64,000 nt of DNA from positions 558,001 to 622,000 of the forward strand of contig NZ_SROX01000001.1 of NCBI RefSeq assembly GCF_013141915.1, in the 5' to 3' direction. Both the position numbers and the translations under genes were made by a program. Positions within the stretch are counted from its first letter, which is position 1. Each line of letters starts with the position of its first letter. This stretch comes from Cupriavidus necator (GTDB lineage: Bacteria; Pseudomonadota; Gammaproteobacteria; Burkholderiales; Burkholderiaceae). The notes beneath the pieces are model-generated. The model ran no database searches. It was not told the DNA's origin and worked only from the letters and a program-made list of their open reading frames with translations. Shown piece after piece: positions 25,160-34,655 of the stretch.

Positions 25160-26316
25160 GCCAGCGTCTCCTCTTGCGTCTGTGGCTGTGACTGTGATTG
25201 CGGCTGCGCCGGTGCCGCCACGGTGGCGGGCATGGCGTTGTCCGGCGCGTCGGCGTCCCGTGCGCGCAGCCGGCGCAGCAGTTCCAGGTTGGCCTGGAAG
25301 TCCACGTAGTGCGGCAGCTTCAGGTGCTGCACGAAGCCGGAGGCCTCGACGTTGTCGCTGTGGTACAGCATGAATTCGATATCGTTGGCCGGCGCGTCGG
25401 CGGCCTCGCCGAGCGCTTCGGCGCGCATGGCGCGGTCGGCCAGTGCCATCGACATGGCCTTGCGCTCGTTGTAGCCGAACACCAGCCCGTAGCCGCGCGT
25501 AAAGCGCGGCGCCTCGTCGGCGTTGCCGGCGAACTGGCTCACCATCTGGCATTCGGTCAGTTCGATCTCGCCGATAGTGACGGCGAAGCCGAGCTCTTCG
25601 ACGAACAGCTCCACCTCTGCCGTGCCGTAGCGGATCTCGGCCGCGAACGGGTGCGAGTTGCCGTAGCCGCGCTGGGTGGAGTAGCCCATCGACAGCAGGA
25701 AGCCCTCATCGGCGCGCGCCAGGTTCTGCAGGCGCGCGGCGCGGCCGGCGGGGAAGGTCAGCGGCTCGCGCGTCAGGTCGGGCGGGGCGGGGTCGCCGGC
25801 CGGAATCTCGTCGGTTTCGACCAGCTCGTCCGCTTCCAGCAGGCTGGTCACGCGCGGCATGGTGTCGGCCAGCGGTTCCTGCCCGGCGGGCAGGGGCTGC
25901 GGCGCGCGGCCGGTTTCGAGCGAGAAATCCAGCAGCCGCTGCGTGTAGTCATAGGTGGGGCCCAGCACCTGGCCGCCCGGCACGTCCTTAAAGGTCGACG
26001 AGATCCGGCGCTGCAGGCGCATCGCGCCGGTATCGAGCGGCTGCGTATAGCCGAAGCGCGCCAGCGTGGTACGGTACGCGCGCAGCAGGAAGATGGCCTC
26101 GATCTGGTCACCGGCGGCCTGCTTGAGCGCCAGCGCGGCCAGGTGCGGGTCGTACAGCGAGCCCTCGGCCATCACGCGCGCCACCGCCAGCGGCATCTGC
26201 TCGCGGATCTGCGCCAGCGTGAGTTCGGGCACCGCGGTGTCGCCACGGCGATACGCGTCGAGCATCCGATAGGAATTGAGGATGGCGCGTTCGCCCCCCT
26301 TGACGGCTACGTACAT
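25156..26316 (-). CDS. phnI: PhnI, C-P lyase core subunit
   Basis: This 386-residue protein begins MYVAVKGGERAILNSYRML, a diagnostic PhnI start. It contains GYSTQRGYGNSHPFAAEIRYG and the C-terminal HSDNVEASGFVQHLKLPHYVDFQ, which is typical of the family. PhnI, with PhnG, PhnH and PhnL, displaces adenine from ATP to attach the phosphonate to ribose. The Ala/Gln-rich tail (APAQPQSQSQPQTQEE) is extra low-complexity sequence. It begins one base after phnH ends. Confidence 0.95.
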   Translation of the reverse strand: MYVAVKGGERAILNSYRMLDAYRRGDTAVPELTLAQIREQMPLAVARVMAEGSLYDPHLAALALKQAAGDQIEAIFLLRAYRTTLARFGYTQPLDTGAMRLQRRISSTFKDVPGGQVLGPTYDYTQRLLDFSLETGRAPQPLPAGQEPLADTMPRVTSLLEADELVETDEIPAGDPAPPDLTREPLTFPAGRAARLQNLARADEGFLLSMGYSTQRGYGNSHPFAAEIRYGTAEVELFVEELGFAVTIGEIELTECQMVSQFAGNADEAPRFTRGYGLVFGYNERKAMSMALADRAMRAEALGEAADAPANDIEFMLYHSDNVEASGFVQHLKLPHYVDFQANLELLRRLRARDADAPDNAMPATVAAPAQPQSQSQPQTQEETLA

Positions 26317-26317
26317 G

Positions 26318-26935
26318 TCAGTCCTCCACGATGGTGGTGCGCGTCAGCGCGCAGAACCGGTCGCCACTGGACAGCAACAGGTCCACGCCGAGCGGGAAGC
26401 CGGCGTTGTTGGCGCGCCAGGCGGCGCGGAAGCCCGTCGGCAGGCCGGTCACGCGCAGCGCCTGCGTGTGCGCGATGCCGGGGCCGCGCAGCGTCAGGGT
26501 CTCGCCCTCGGCGAGCGAGGCCACTTCCACCAGCAGCGTGGCCGAGCGGTCAGGGAAGGCCGGGGCGCCTTGTGCGCAGTCGGCGAGCGCGGGCAGGGCA
26601 TGGCCGGCTGGCACGCAGACGAAGGCCGCGGCGCCGGGGTCGTCGGTCAGCCGGCAGCCGCAGTGAAAGCGCAGGAACGCCCGCGCCGCCGCCGGCACGC
26701 CGGCCGGCAGCCAGACCGGCGTATCGGCATCGGCCAGCGTCAGCAACAGGGCCGCAAGCGCCGGCGACAGGCCCTCGGGCACCCCGCTGCCCACCGGCAG
26801 CGCCTGCAACTGGCCTGGATGGGCAAACGCCCGCAGCGCGGCGCGGAAGACCTGCTGGGCATTGTCGACCGGATCGTTGAAGCCGGGCAGCAGCGCGGCG
26901 CCCGGCGTGGACAGCATCGGTTGCGTGGTGATCAT
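26318..26935 (-). CDS. phnH: PhnH, C-P lyase core subunit
   Basis: This 205-residue protein starts at the ATG at 26935. The family features are PGFNDPVDNAQQVFRAALRAFAHPGQLQ near the start and LRGPGIAHTQALRVTGLPTGFRAAWRANNAGFPLGVDLLLSSGDRFCALTRTT at the end. PhnH is part of the PhnGHIJ core. It lies one base from phnG and phnI. Confidence 0.95.
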   Translation of the reverse strand: MITTQPMLSTPGAALLPGFNDPVDNAQQVFRAALRAFAHPGQLQALPVGSGVPEGLSPALAALLLTLADADTPVWLPAGVPAAARAFLRFHCGCRLTDDPGAAAFVCVPAGHALPALADCAQGAPAFPDRSATLLVEVASLAEGETLTLRGPGIAHTQALRVTGLPTGFRAAWRANNAGFPLGVDLLLSSGDRFCALTRTTIVED

Positions 26936-26936
26936 C

Positions 26937-27479
26937 TCAGTCCTCCCCGCGAACCATGGTGAAGAATTCGACGCGGGTCTGGGCGGCCGTGGCCGCGGCC
27001 TGCGCGGCGCGACCGGTCCGGGCGTCGGCCAGCGGCGCAAGCACCAGTTCCTGCACGCGCGGGTGCCAGGCCGGATGCTGCAGCAGCGCGTCCAGCACGG
27101 CGGCCTGCTCGGCATGGCGCACGCTGCGTCCCTGCACATAGGCAACGCCGGCGGCAGGGTCGGCCGCACCATCCTCCAGCACCACTACGCAGCGCGTCAC
27201 CGTGATTTCGCCGAGGTTGAACTGGGCTCCGGTGCCGCCCGCGCGGGCCCGCACCATGGCCATGCCGGACTCCGGCTTGCGTAGCAGCCGGTAGCCAGGC
27301 AATGCCTGCGCTTGCGCAAGCCGTTGGTACTGGCCATCGAGCGCTTCGGCGGGCGCGGTCGCCAGGATCCGCAGCCAGGCGGCGCGGGCCACATGGGGGG
27401 CCTCGGTGGCGTCGGTGGCGCCGGTGGCCTGGGTGGCCTTGGTGGCGGGCGCGTCGGAGCGCGCGGTTTCGCTTTGCAT
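26937..27479 (-). CDS. phnG: PhnG, C-P lyase core subunit
   Basis: This protein has 180 residues from the ATG at 27479 (MQSETARSD), chosen because GGGG lies about five bases upstream; ATG 27482 and GTG 27485 are in-frame alternatives. After a low-complexity Ala/Thr linker (KATQATGATDATEAP) comes the PhnG body with LGEITVTRCVVVLEDG and GRSVRHAEQAAVLDALL. It is first gene of the phnGHIJKLM operon. A PhnF-type operator lies 13 bases before its start, with a PHO-like box further upstream. Confidence 0.94.
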   Translation of the reverse strand: MQSETARSDAPATKATQATGATDATEAPHVARAAWLRILATAPAEALDGQYQRLAQAQALPGYRLLRKPESGMAMVRARAGGTGAQFNLGEITVTRCVVVLEDGAADPAAGVAYVQGRSVRHAEQAAVLDALLQHPAWHPRVQELVLAPLADARTGRAAQAAATAAQTRVEFFTMVRGED

Positions 27480-27491
27480 CATCACCCCTAT

Positions 27492-27503
27492 ACGTCTATA
27501 CGT
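27492..27503. promoter_or_regulatory. PhnF (HutC-type GntR) operator
   Basis: ACGTCTATACGT matches in every position the HutC-subfamily consensus NyGTMTAKACNy. It lies between phnG and the divergent phnF, close to the phnG start, where bound PhnF would block phnG transcription. Confidence 0.7.
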
Positions 27504-27547
27504 TCAGATGTCGTGGCTCGAACACGCAGCCACTAGACCACAGGGAA

Positions 27548-27565
27548 ATGAACGTTTCATGACGG
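27548..27565 (-). promoter_or_regulatory. Possible PHO box for the phnG operon
   Basis: On the minus strand CCGTCAT-GAAA-CGTTCAT has the PhoB layout of two 7-mers split by four bases; against CTGTCAT the units match six and five of seven. TCTAGT ten bases downstream could be the -10. It is weaker than the phnC box and so less certain. Confidence 0.5.
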
Positions 27566-27660
27566 GGCAGGGGGTTGCTCGGGCACGCTGCCAGCGCGGC
27601 ATGACTGAGGCACAATCGCACGGCATGGATGAACGCTTGATGACAAGAGGACAGCGCAAG

Positions 27661-28395
27661 ATGTCTGATCGAGAAGTGGAACGGGGTTCGGGCGTCGCCG
27701 TCTGGCGCCAGATTGGCGAGGCGCTGGCGGACGATATCCGCAAGAAGCTGTACCTGCCCGGCGAGCAGTTGCCACCGGAGCCTGAGCTGGCCAACCGCTT
27801 CGCCGTGAACCGCCACACCATCCGCCGCGCCATGGGCGAGCTGGAACTGAGCGGGCTGGTGCGCATCGAGCAGGGCCGCGGCACCTTCGTGCAGGAACAC
27901 GCGATCGACTACGCCATCGGGCGGCGCACCCGCTTTTCACAAAACCTGGCGGCGCAGGGCATGCGCGGGCATGCCGAGATCGTTGCCAGCCAGATGGTGC
28001 GCGCGCCGGAAATAGCCAGGCATCTGGGGCTGCCGCGCACGGCTGAACTGCTCCATGCGCAGATGCTCGGCAAGGCCGAGGACCGCACCATCGACGTCGC
28101 CGAACATTACTTCGACCTCAAGCGCTTTCCCGGCATCGACGAGGTGCTGCGCGCCCGGCAATCCGTATCGCGCGCGCTGGCGCATTTCGGCATTGCCGAT
28201 TACACCCGCAAGTGGTCGCGCATTACCGCGGCGATGCCCAGTGCGCCGGTGGCGCGCATGCTGAACCAGCCGAAAACGCGCCCGGTGCTGCAGGTCGAGG
28301 CGCTGAATGTCGATATCGACGGCAATCCGGTTCAGTACAGCGTGGTGCGCTTCGCCGGCGACTGGGTGCAGCTGACGGTGTCCGACGGTGACTGA
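27661..28395 (+). CDS. phnF: PhnF, GntR/HutC-family repressor of phn genes
   Basis: This protein has 244 residues from the ATG at 27661, which has AGAGGA nine bases upstream and gives the usual PhnF length; earlier in-frame ATGs would add an unlike N-terminus. The winged helix-turn-helix (about 12-75: PPEPELANRFAVNRHTIRRAMGELELSGLVRIEQGRGTFV) is followed by a UTRA effector domain (ending NVDIDGNPVQYSVVRFAGDWVQL). It is divergent from phnG and sees a matching operator at 27492. Confidence 0.93.
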   Translation: MSDREVERGSGVAVWRQIGEALADDIRKKLYLPGEQLPPEPELANRFAVNRHTIRRAMGELELSGLVRIEQGRGTFVQEHAIDYAIGRRTRFSQNLAAQGMRGHAEIVASQMVRAPEIARHLGLPRTAELLHAQMLGKAEDRTIDVAEHYFDLKRFPGIDEVLRARQSVSRALAHFGIADYTRKWSRITAAMPSAPVARMLNQPKTRPVLQVEALNVDIDGNPVQYSVVRFAGDWVQLTVSDGD

Positions 28396-28521
28396 GGCCG
28401 GCGTGCGGCATTGGTCTAGACATCCGGCTGTCATTTGCCTGCGTTACCGTTTGCGGTCAACCCCACCAAACCGGGGCAGCCTGCGCCCGCGCGCGCATGA
28501 CGCCGCTGGTAACCTTGCCGC

Positions 28522-29247
28522 ATGACTCACGCCGCATACCGTTACGCCATCTACCTGTCGCCATCGGGCCCGCTGTGCACCTTCGGCAGCCAGTGGCTGG
28601 GCCGCGACGCCGACACCGGAGCCGCGCTATCCCCGCCACGCGAACTGGCCGCCGCCCCCGCGGACTGGATCAGGGAGCCGGCCCGCTACGGCCTGCACGC
28701 CACCCTGAAGCCGCCGTTCCGGCTTGCCGCCGGCGCCAATGGGGCGATGGTCGATGCCACCGCCCGGGAGCTTGCGCGACGGCAGGCGCCGTTCGACGCA
28801 CCGCTGGCGCTGCGCGCGCTGCGTGGCTTTATCGCGTGGGGGCTCGCCGATGGCGGCTCGCCGCCGATGCAGGCGCTGGCCGACGCCTGTGTCATGGCCT
28901 TCGAGCCCTTGCGGGCGCCGCCCTCGGCGCAGGAACTGGCCCGGCGTACGCCGCACCGGCTGACCGAAGAAGAGCGCCGCATGCTTGACGCATGGGGCTA
29001 CCCGTATGTGTTCGGCACCTTCGTCTTTCATATCACCCTGACCGGCATGCTCGATGCCGCCGGCCAGCGCGCCGCGCTGGCCCAGCTGGAAGCAGCCAGC
29101 GTCCAGTTGCTGCAAGCGCCGTTGCAAGTGGACCGGATCAGCGTCTTCGTGCAGCCCGCCGCGGGCGAAGACTTTGTCGTCGGCCGCCATTACGGCTTCG
29201 ACGGCAGCACCGCCGACGGCGCCGGCGCGGCGTACCTGGGCGCATGA
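28522..29247 (+). CDS. DUF1045 phosphonate-operon protein, 2H phosphoesterase
   Basis: This 241-residue protein carries the two HxT motifs of the 2H phosphoesterase superfamily: HATLKPPF (about 59-66) and HITLTG (about 172-177). This family is regularly encoded beside phnN. No phnP gene is in the window, so this protein may open the cyclic ribose phosphate left by C-P cleavage; that role is inferred. Its stop overlaps the phnN start by four bases. Confidence 0.85.
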   Translation: MTHAAYRYAIYLSPSGPLCTFGSQWLGRDADTGAALSPPRELAAAPADWIREPARYGLHATLKPPFRLAAGANGAMVDATARELARRQAPFDAPLALRALRGFIAWGLADGGSPPMQALADACVMAFEPLRAPPSAQELARRTPHRLTEEERRMLDAWGYPYVFGTFVFHITLTGMLDAAGQRAALAQLEAASVQLLQAPLQVDRISVFVQPAAGEDFVVGRHYGFDGSTADGAGAAYLGA

Positions 29248-29834
29248 GCACGCTTACCGTGGCCGACGGACACGGCCTGTTCTACCTGATGGGCCCGTCG
29301 GGCAGCGGCAAGGACTCATTGCTGCGCGCGCTGCGCGACCGCCTGGGAAGCGATCACCGCATTGTCATCGCGCATCGCTACATCACCCGCGCCGCCGACG
29401 CCAACGAGGCCTCGGTGGCGCTGACGCCCGAAGAATTTCACCGTCGGCGCGCACTGGGGTGCCTGGCGCTGGACTGGCACAGCCACGGGCTGCACTACGG
29501 CATCGGCATCGAGATCGAGCAGTGGCTGGCGCGCGGCCTGACGGTCATCGTCAACGGCTCGCGCGAGTTCCTGCCGCAAGCGGTGGCGCGCTACCCCAGG
29601 CTGTGCGCGGTACACGTGCGGGTGCATCCGGAAGTGCTGGCCGCGCGCCTGCGCCAGCGCGGACGCGAGGCGGAAGACGCCATTGCCAGGCGGCTTGCGC
29701 GTGCGCGGCAGGCGTTCGCCGTGCCGCCCGGATGCCGGCTGGTGGAGATCGACAACAGCGGCGGGCTGGAGACCGCGGTGGCAGCCCTGGCGCAAGTGGT
29801 GGGCATGGCGCCTGCAGCGGCCGGGCGGGCCTGA
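29244..29834 (+). CDS. phnN: PhnN, ribose 1,5-bisphosphate phosphokinase
   Basis: This 196-residue guanylate-kinase-like protein has P-loop GPSGSGKDSLL (about 17-27), then HRYITRAAD and FHRRRALGCLALDWHSHGLHYGI, which are specific to PhnN. It makes 5-phosphoribosyl 1-diphosphate (PRPP) from ribose 1,5-bisphosphate, returning the ribose of C-P lyase intermediates to metabolism. It is translationally coupled to the 2H gene. Confidence 0.94.
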   Translation: MSTLTVADGHGLFYLMGPSGSGKDSLLRALRDRLGSDHRIVIAHRYITRAADANEASVALTPEEFHRRRALGCLALDWHSHGLHYGIGIEIEQWLARGLTVIVNGSREFLPQAVARYPRLCAVHVRVHPEVLAARLRQRGREAEDAIARRLARARQAFAVPPGCRLVEIDNSGGLETAVAALAQVVGMAPAAAGRA

Positions 29835-29837
29835 GCC

Positions 29838-30299
29838 TCAGAGTTCGATGCTGAAGCTGATCCCATGCTCGGTAAAGCCGAGCTGGCGATAGAACCGGTG
29901 CGCCCGCAGGCGTCGCGCATTGGATGACAGCGCCAGCTTGGCCGCGCCGGCCTCGCGCGCCAGGCGCATCGCCTCGCGCATCATCGCCTTGCCGACGCCC
30001 ATGCCGCGCGCGGTCGGCGCCACCACCACGGCTTCGACAATGGCCTCGGGGCGCCCGTCGTGGACCATCACGGGGAACACCAGCAGGCTGAACGTGCCCA
30101 GCGGCACGTCATCCGCGCCCACCATCATGTAGCAGCGGTAGTCCGGATAGCGGCGCATGGTGGCATAGCGCTCGCGCATGGTGGCCAGCGGCAGCGGCAT
30201 TTCGCCATCCATCGCCGCCAGCAGCGCGGACAGGTGCAGCAGCTCCGCATCGGAGCCGCGCACTTCGCGCAGGGCGGGCGAGGCGTCAGGCATCAGCAT
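29838..30299 (-). CDS. PhnO-like GNAT acetyltransferase
   Basis: This 153-residue protein has the acetyl-CoA motif VVVAPTARGMGVGKAMMREAMRLA and the C-terminal SSNARRLRAHRFYRQLGFTEHG. Its position as last gene of a phnC-D-E unit, five bases after phnE, and its size fit PhnO, which acetylates aminoalkylphosphonates. Sequence likeness to E. coli PhnO is only moderate by eye. It is convergent with phnN. Confidence 0.8.
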   Translation of the reverse strand: MLMPDASPALREVRGSDAELLHLSALLAAMDGEMPLPLATMRERYATMRRYPDYRCYMMVGADDVPLGTFSLLVFPVMVHDGRPEAIVEAVVVAPTARGMGVGKAMMREAMRLAREAGAAKLALSSNARRLRAHRFYRQLGFTEHGISFSIEL

Positions 30300-30304
30300 G
30301 GTAT

Positions 30305-31117
30305 TCAGACCAGCACCTTGCGGATCTGCGCCGACAGGATGTCGATGGCCGAGACGAAGGCGATGATGATAATCATCACGGCACAGGTCTGCGCGTACTG
30401 GAAGCTGCGGATGATTTCCCACAGCACGGTGCCGATGCCGCCCGCGCCGACGATGCCCACCACTGACGCCGAGCGCACGTTGGACTCGAAGCGGTACAGC
30501 GCGAACGACAGCCACAGCGGCAGCACCTGCGGAATCACGCCGTAGACGATCTCCGCGACCGGCCCGGCGCCGGTGGCGCGCACGCCTTCGACCGGCCGCG
30601 GGTCGATGGCTTCGACCGCTTCGGCAAACAGCTTGGCCAGCACCCCGGTGGTGTGGATCCAGATCGCCAGCACGCCGGCGAACGGACCCAGCCCGACCGC
30701 GACGATAAACAGCATAGCGAACACCATTTCATTGATGGCGCGGCACGCGTCCATGATGCGGCGCGCGGGCTGGTAGACCCAGGCCGGCACGATGTTGGCC
30801 GAGCACAGCAGCCCCAGCGGCACCGCCATCACCACGGCCAGGGCCGTGCCCCACAGGGCGATCTGCACGGTGACCAGCATCTCGTCCAGGTAGTGATGCC
30901 AGTCGCGGAAATCGGGCGGGAAGAAGTCTGCCGCGAACCTGGCCATGTTGTCGGAATCGCGCAGCAGGTCCAGCGGGCGCATGTCGGCGCCTTGCCAGGA
31001 CAGGGCCAGCATGGCAAGCAGCACCGCCCACGTCAGCGGCACGGCAAGGGACGTGCGGGGCGGGCGCACAGGGCTTCGGGGCGTGGGAGGCAGGCCAGGC
31101 GTGACGGTGGCGGTCAT
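30305..31117 (-). CDS. phnE: PhnE, phosphonate ABC transporter permease
   Basis: This 270-residue protein starts at the ATG at 31117. It has about six transmembrane helices, and the EAA-type loop [35 protein letters not shown] is typical of PhnE. It forms the inner-membrane pore with PhnC as ATPase and PhnD as receptor. The 105-base gap after phnD leaves room for control. Only one permease gene is present. Confidence 0.93.
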   Translation of the reverse strand: MTATVTPGLPPTPRSPVRPPRTSLAVPLTWAVLLAMLALSWQGADMRPLDLLRDSDNMARFAADFFPPDFRDWHHYLDEMLVTVQIALWGTALAVVMAVPLGLLCSANIVPAWVYQPARRIMDACRAINEMVFAMLFIVAVGLGPFAGVLAIWIHTTGVLAKLFAEAVEAIDPRPVEGVRATGAGPVAEIVYGVIPQVLPLWLSFALYRFESNVRSASVVGIVGAGGIGTVLWEIIRSFQYAQTCAVMIIIIAFVSAIDILSAQIRKVLV

Positions 31118-31222
31118 GGAGCGGTCCGGATGCAACGGCGGGACGGAATCGGCGGCAGGCCGGCGGCGACAGGCCGCCGGCCTCGATGAGACAGGGGCAA
31201 TCGTGTGGCGGCAGCGAGCCGG

Positions 31223-32215
31223 TTAATGCGTGCTGGTGGCGCTGCCGGCCGCCTTGTCCAGCTCCGCCAGGCGGCGGGACACGTCGGACAGGCGCTTTTC
31301 CTTGTCGGCGGCGGCCATGGTGGTATCCGATTCGATCTTGGCCTTTTCCCGCGCCAGCTCGATCTGGCGGATCGGCACCAGTTGCGCGTCGCTCGCTGTG
31401 CGGAAGCCCTGGTAGGTCAGCGTCGCCAGCACCTGCTTCTCACGCGCCGCGTCAGTGCCCTTGCCGTAGTTGACGAAGAAGGCCTGGATCTTCTTCTTCA
31501 GATCGGCCGGCAGGTCCTTGCGGTAGACCATCGGGTCGGCCGGGATCAGCGGCGACTTCCACAGCACGCGCACCTGGTCATAGGCGTTCTTGCCCGTATT
31601 GATGCGGTAGCGCTCCATGTTCTCGGTGTTGTTGACGGCCACGTCGACCTGCTTGTTCAGCACCGACAGCAGGTTGGTTTCATGGTTGCCGATGCGCACG
31701 GCCTTGAACAGCGTCTTCGGGTCGACCTTGTTGGCGCTCCACAGGTAGAAGCCGGGCACTGCCGTGCCCGAGGTGGAGTTCGGGTCGCCTGCGCCGTAGG
31801 TCAGCTCCTTGCCGCGCCGGATCACGTCTTCGACGCTCTTCAGGTCGCTGTCCTTGTTGACGACCAGCACCGACCAGTAACCCGGATTGCCTTCCTTGTC
31901 GATCACCGACGCAAAGACCTCGCCGCTGGCGCGGTCCACCGCTTCCATGGCCGATTTGTTGCCAAACCAGGCGATCTGCACCTTGTTGAAGCGCATGCCC
32001 TCGATGATGCCGGCATAGTCGGAGGCGAAGAACGGCTTGACCGGCACGCCCAAGGTCTTGCTCAGGTCATCGATCAGCGGCTGCCAGGCGGATTTCAGGT
32101 TTGACGACGATTCGGTCGAGATGAAGCCGATGTTCAGGCTCCTGGCCTCCTGGGCAAAGGCGGGCAGGGCGACCACGGCCGAGGCCGCGAGGGCAACAAA
32201 GGTTCTGCGCAGCAT
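31223..32215 (-). CDS. phnD: PhnD, periplasmic phosphonate-binding protein
   Basis: This 330-residue protein has a Sec signal (1-21, ending PAFAQ). The binding-fold motifs LNIGFISTESSSNLKSAWQPLIDDLSK, VQIAWFGNKSAMEAVDRA and GDPNSTSGTAVPGFYLW match PhnD, the receptor for phosphonates. The C-terminal Lys/Glu-rich helix is also typical. It lies between phnC and phnE in the same direction. Confidence 0.94.
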   Translation of the reverse strand: MLRRTFVALAASAVVALPAFAQEARSLNIGFISTESSSNLKSAWQPLIDDLSKTLGVPVKPFFASDYAGIIEGMRFNKVQIAWFGNKSAMEAVDRASGEVFASVIDKEGNPGYWSVLVVNKDSDLKSVEDVIRRGKELTYGAGDPNSTSGTAVPGFYLWSANKVDPKTLFKAVRIGNHETNLLSVLNKQVDVAVNNTENMERYRINTGKNAYDQVRVLWKSPLIPADPMVYRKDLPADLKKKIQAFFVNYGKGTDAAREKQVLATLTYQGFRTASDAQLVPIRQIELAREKAKIESDTTMAAADKEKRLSDVSRRLAELDKAAGSATSTH

Positions 32216-32268
32216 GGCACAACTCCGGTGGAAAGCGGTTTCGGGTAAAGGGGTCTGCAGGCAACCGC

Positions 32269-33123
32269 TCAGGCGGCCGCCAGGTTCATCGTGACCAGCG
32301 CCGGCGCCGGCATGGACGCGCTGGCGGCGTCCTCGTCCAGCACGGCATCGCGCAACAGCGCGTCGGCTTCGGTGCCGTAGAGATCGCGCAGCATGGCGGG
32401 GGTCAGCGCCGCCGAGGGGCCGTCATAGACCACCTTGCCGTGGCGCAGCGCCACCACCCGCGGGCAATAGCGCATGGCCACGTCGACCTGGTGCAGCGAC
32501 ACCACCACCGCCACTTTGCGGGTGCGGTTGATCTGCCTGAGCAGCGCCATCACCCGGCGCGAGGATTCGGGGTCGAGCGAGGCGATCGGCTCGTCGGCCA
32601 GGATCACGCTGGCGTTCTGCACCAGCGTGCGGGCGATGGCGGCGCGCTGCTGCTGACCGCCAGACAGCGTCGAGGCCCGTTGAAAGGCATAGTCGTCTAT
32701 ACCAACTTGCGCGAGCGCATCGAGGCCACAGCGGATTTCATCGGCCCTGAACAGGCGCAGCAGGCCGCGCCACCTGGGCACGCGCGACAGCATGCCGACC
32801 AGCACGTTGGTGATCACCGGAAGGCGCCCCACCAGGTTGAACTGCTGGAACACGAAACCGATCTCGCCGCGCACCTTGCGCACGTTGGCCGCGAGCCGGC
32901 CGTGGCGCTGCACGTGGCGCCCGTTGACCAGGATCTCGCCGGCGCCGGCATCGCCGGTGACGAAGCCGGCCACGTGGCGCAGCAGCGTAGACTTGCCGGA
33001 TCCGGACGCGCCCAGCAGGGCGACCATCTCGCCGGGTGCGACCTGCAGCGTGACATCGTCAAGCGCCTTGCGGTCCGCGCGGAACGATTTGCTCAGCCCG
33101 CGGACTTCGATTGCGTGCGTCAT
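32269..33123 (-). CDS. phnC: PhnC, phosphonate ABC transporter ATPase
   Basis: This 284-residue ATPase has Walker [11 protein letters not shown]-loop [11 protein letters not shown], signature [15 protein letters not shown], Walker [13 protein letters not shown] and H-loop [10 protein letters not shown], all in the PhnC pattern. It is first gene of phnC-D-E-phnO-like. A strong PHO box lies 46 bases upstream. Confidence 0.95.
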   Translation of the reverse strand: MTHAIEVRGLSKSFRADRKALDDVTLQVAPGEMVALLGASGSGKSTLLRHVAGFVTGDAGAGEILVNGRHVQRHGRLAANVRKVRGEIGFVFQQFNLVGRLPVITNVLVGMLSRVPRWRGLLRLFRADEIRCGLDALAQVGIDDYAFQRASTLSGGQQQRAAIARTLVQNASVILADEPIASLDPESSRRVMALLRQINRTRKVAVVVSLHQVDVAMRYCPRVVALRHGKVVYDGPSAALTPAMLRDLYGTEADALLRDAVLDEDAASASMPAPALVTMNLAAA

Positions 33124-33168
33124 GTCGACTCCCTGACTTGAATGACCTGCGCATTCTGGCCGGGGTGA

Positions 33169-33186
33169 ATGACAGAACGATGACTG
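33169..33186 (-). promoter_or_regulatory. PHO box upstream of phnC
   Basis: On the minus strand CAGTCAT-CGTT-CTGTCAT consists of two 7-bp PhoB units four bases apart; one is perfect (CTGTCAT) and the other has one mismatch. A further GGTCAT half-site lies about 22 bases downstream (33140s). This marks phnCDE as part of the phosphate-starvation regulon. Confidence 0.75.
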
Positions 33187-33315
33187 GCGGACCGATCCCG
33201 ATCGGGCCTCGAGAACCGATTGCCACGCGGCCAGTCTGGGGAGCCGGCTAAAGTCTCGTATAGTTCCAGCGCCGGCTACTTGGTTTGCCGGCACACCGTG
33301 ATCCGATGGCCTGAT

Positions 33316-34509
33316 ATGAACAAGACTATTGAAAGGGCAATGCAAGCCATTGCCGCCGCCACGGCGTTGCTTTGGGGCGCCGGAGCCCATGCTGCCGAGC
33401 CCGTCGATGCCACCACGCTCAAGCGCGTCGTGGACGCCGCCATCCAGCCTGTGATGCAGGCGCACGACGTGCCCGGCATGGCCGTCGCCGTCACGGCCGC
33501 CGGCAAGCAATACCACTTCCACTATGGCGTCGCCGCCAAGGCGAGCGGCCGCAAGGTCGACGCCGACACGCTGTTCGAGATCGGCTCGGTCAGCAAGACC
33601 TTCACTGCGACGCTGGCCGCCTATGCGCAGGCCCGCGGCGACCTGGCGCTGACCGACAACGCGGCGAAGTACCTACCTGCGCTCGCCGGCAGCAGCCTGG
33701 GCGCGACCCGCCTGCTGGACCTGGGCACCTATGCGGCCGGCGGGCTGCCGCTGCAGTTTCCGGAGTCGGTCACCGATACGGACAAGATGGTCGACTATTT
33801 CCGCAACTGGCATCCCCGCTATGCCCCCGGGACCCACCGGCAATACTCGAATCCCAGCATCGGCCTGTTCGGCTACCTGGCCGCCCGCAGCATGGGCCAG
33901 CCGTTCGATGCCCTGATGGAAAAGACCCTGTTCCCCGCGCTGGGCCTGCGCAGTACTAACATCACGGTGCCGAAGGCTCGCATGGTCGACTACGCGTATG
34001 GCTACGCCAAGGATGGCAAGCCGGTCCGTGTGACGCCCGGCGTGCTGGATGCCGAGGCCTACGGCGTGAAAACCACAGCGGCCGACATGATGCGCTTTGT
34101 CATGGCCAACATCGACAGCACCGGGCTGGACCAGACCCTGCAGCGCGCACTGGCCACGACCCGCACCGGCTATTTCAAGGTCGGCGACATGGTGCAAGGG
34201 CTGGCCTGGGAGATGTACGCCTGGCCGGCACAGCGCGACAGCGTGCTGGCCGGCAGCTCGCCGCAGGTGGTGTTCGAGGCCAACCCGGTGGCGCGACTGG
34301 AGCCGCCGCAGGCGGCGCGCAGCGACATGCTGGTCAACAAGACCGGCTCGACCAATGGCTTTGGCGCCTATGTCGCCTACGTCCCGTCGCAGCGCATTGG
34401 CATCGTGATGCTGGCGAACAAGAACTTTCCAGTCGCGGAGCGGGTGAAGGCGGCGTTCCAGGTGCTGAAATACCTGGACGGCCAGGCCGCAGGGGAGGGG
34501 AAGCCTTGA
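33316..34509 (+). CDS. ampC: Class C (AmpC-type) beta-lactamase
   Basis: This protein has 397 residues from the ATG at 33316, with a signal peptide (about 1-27, ending AHAAE). All serine beta-lactamase class C elements are present: SVSK (Ser91, Lys94), YSN (Tyr177) and KTG (Lys342). The length fits AmpC enzymes. It would hydrolyse cephalosporins in the periplasm. No ampR-like LysR gene is next to it, so regulation is unclear. The phnC operon is divergent from it. Confidence 0.93.
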   Translation: MNKTIERAMQAIAAATALLWGAGAHAAEPVDATTLKRVVDAAIQPVMQAHDVPGMAVAVTAAGKQYHFHYGVAAKASGRKVDADTLFEIGSVSKTFTATLAAYAQARGDLALTDNAAKYLPALAGSSLGATRLLDLGTYAAGGLPLQFPESVTDTDKMVDYFRNWHPRYAPGTHRQYSNPSIGLFGYLAARSMGQPFDALMEKTLFPALGLRSTNITVPKARMVDYAYGYAKDGKPVRVTPGVLDAEAYGVKTTAADMMRFVMANIDSTGLDQTLQRALATTRTGYFKVGDMVQGLAWEMYAWPAQRDSVLAGSSPQVVFEANPVARLEPPQAARSDMLVNKTGSTNGFGAYVAYVPSQRIGIVMLANKNFPVAERVKAAFQVLKYLDGQAAGEGKP

Positions 34510-34655
34510 CCGGGTTTTGCCCGTAGCGGGCCAGGCCCTGCCACGCCGGGAAAAATTTTTCATCCGTGACGGAATAGACTGAGCATCTCACGTGTATATG
34601 CAGGTAATCGCCCCGGGCCCGGCACACGCCAGGCCGGGCAAACCGGAGACCCGCG

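Noticed and set aside
27390..27460. GGTGGC-rich repeat tract as a possible repeat element
   Set aside because: It encodes the Ala/Thr linker at the N-terminus of PhnG and keeps the frame.
27510..27545. tRNA-like snippet (GGCTCGAAC and GGTCTAGTGG on opposite strands) before phnF
   Set aside because: It cannot be folded into a cloverleaf: there is no acceptor or anticodon stem, and the T-stem does not pair.
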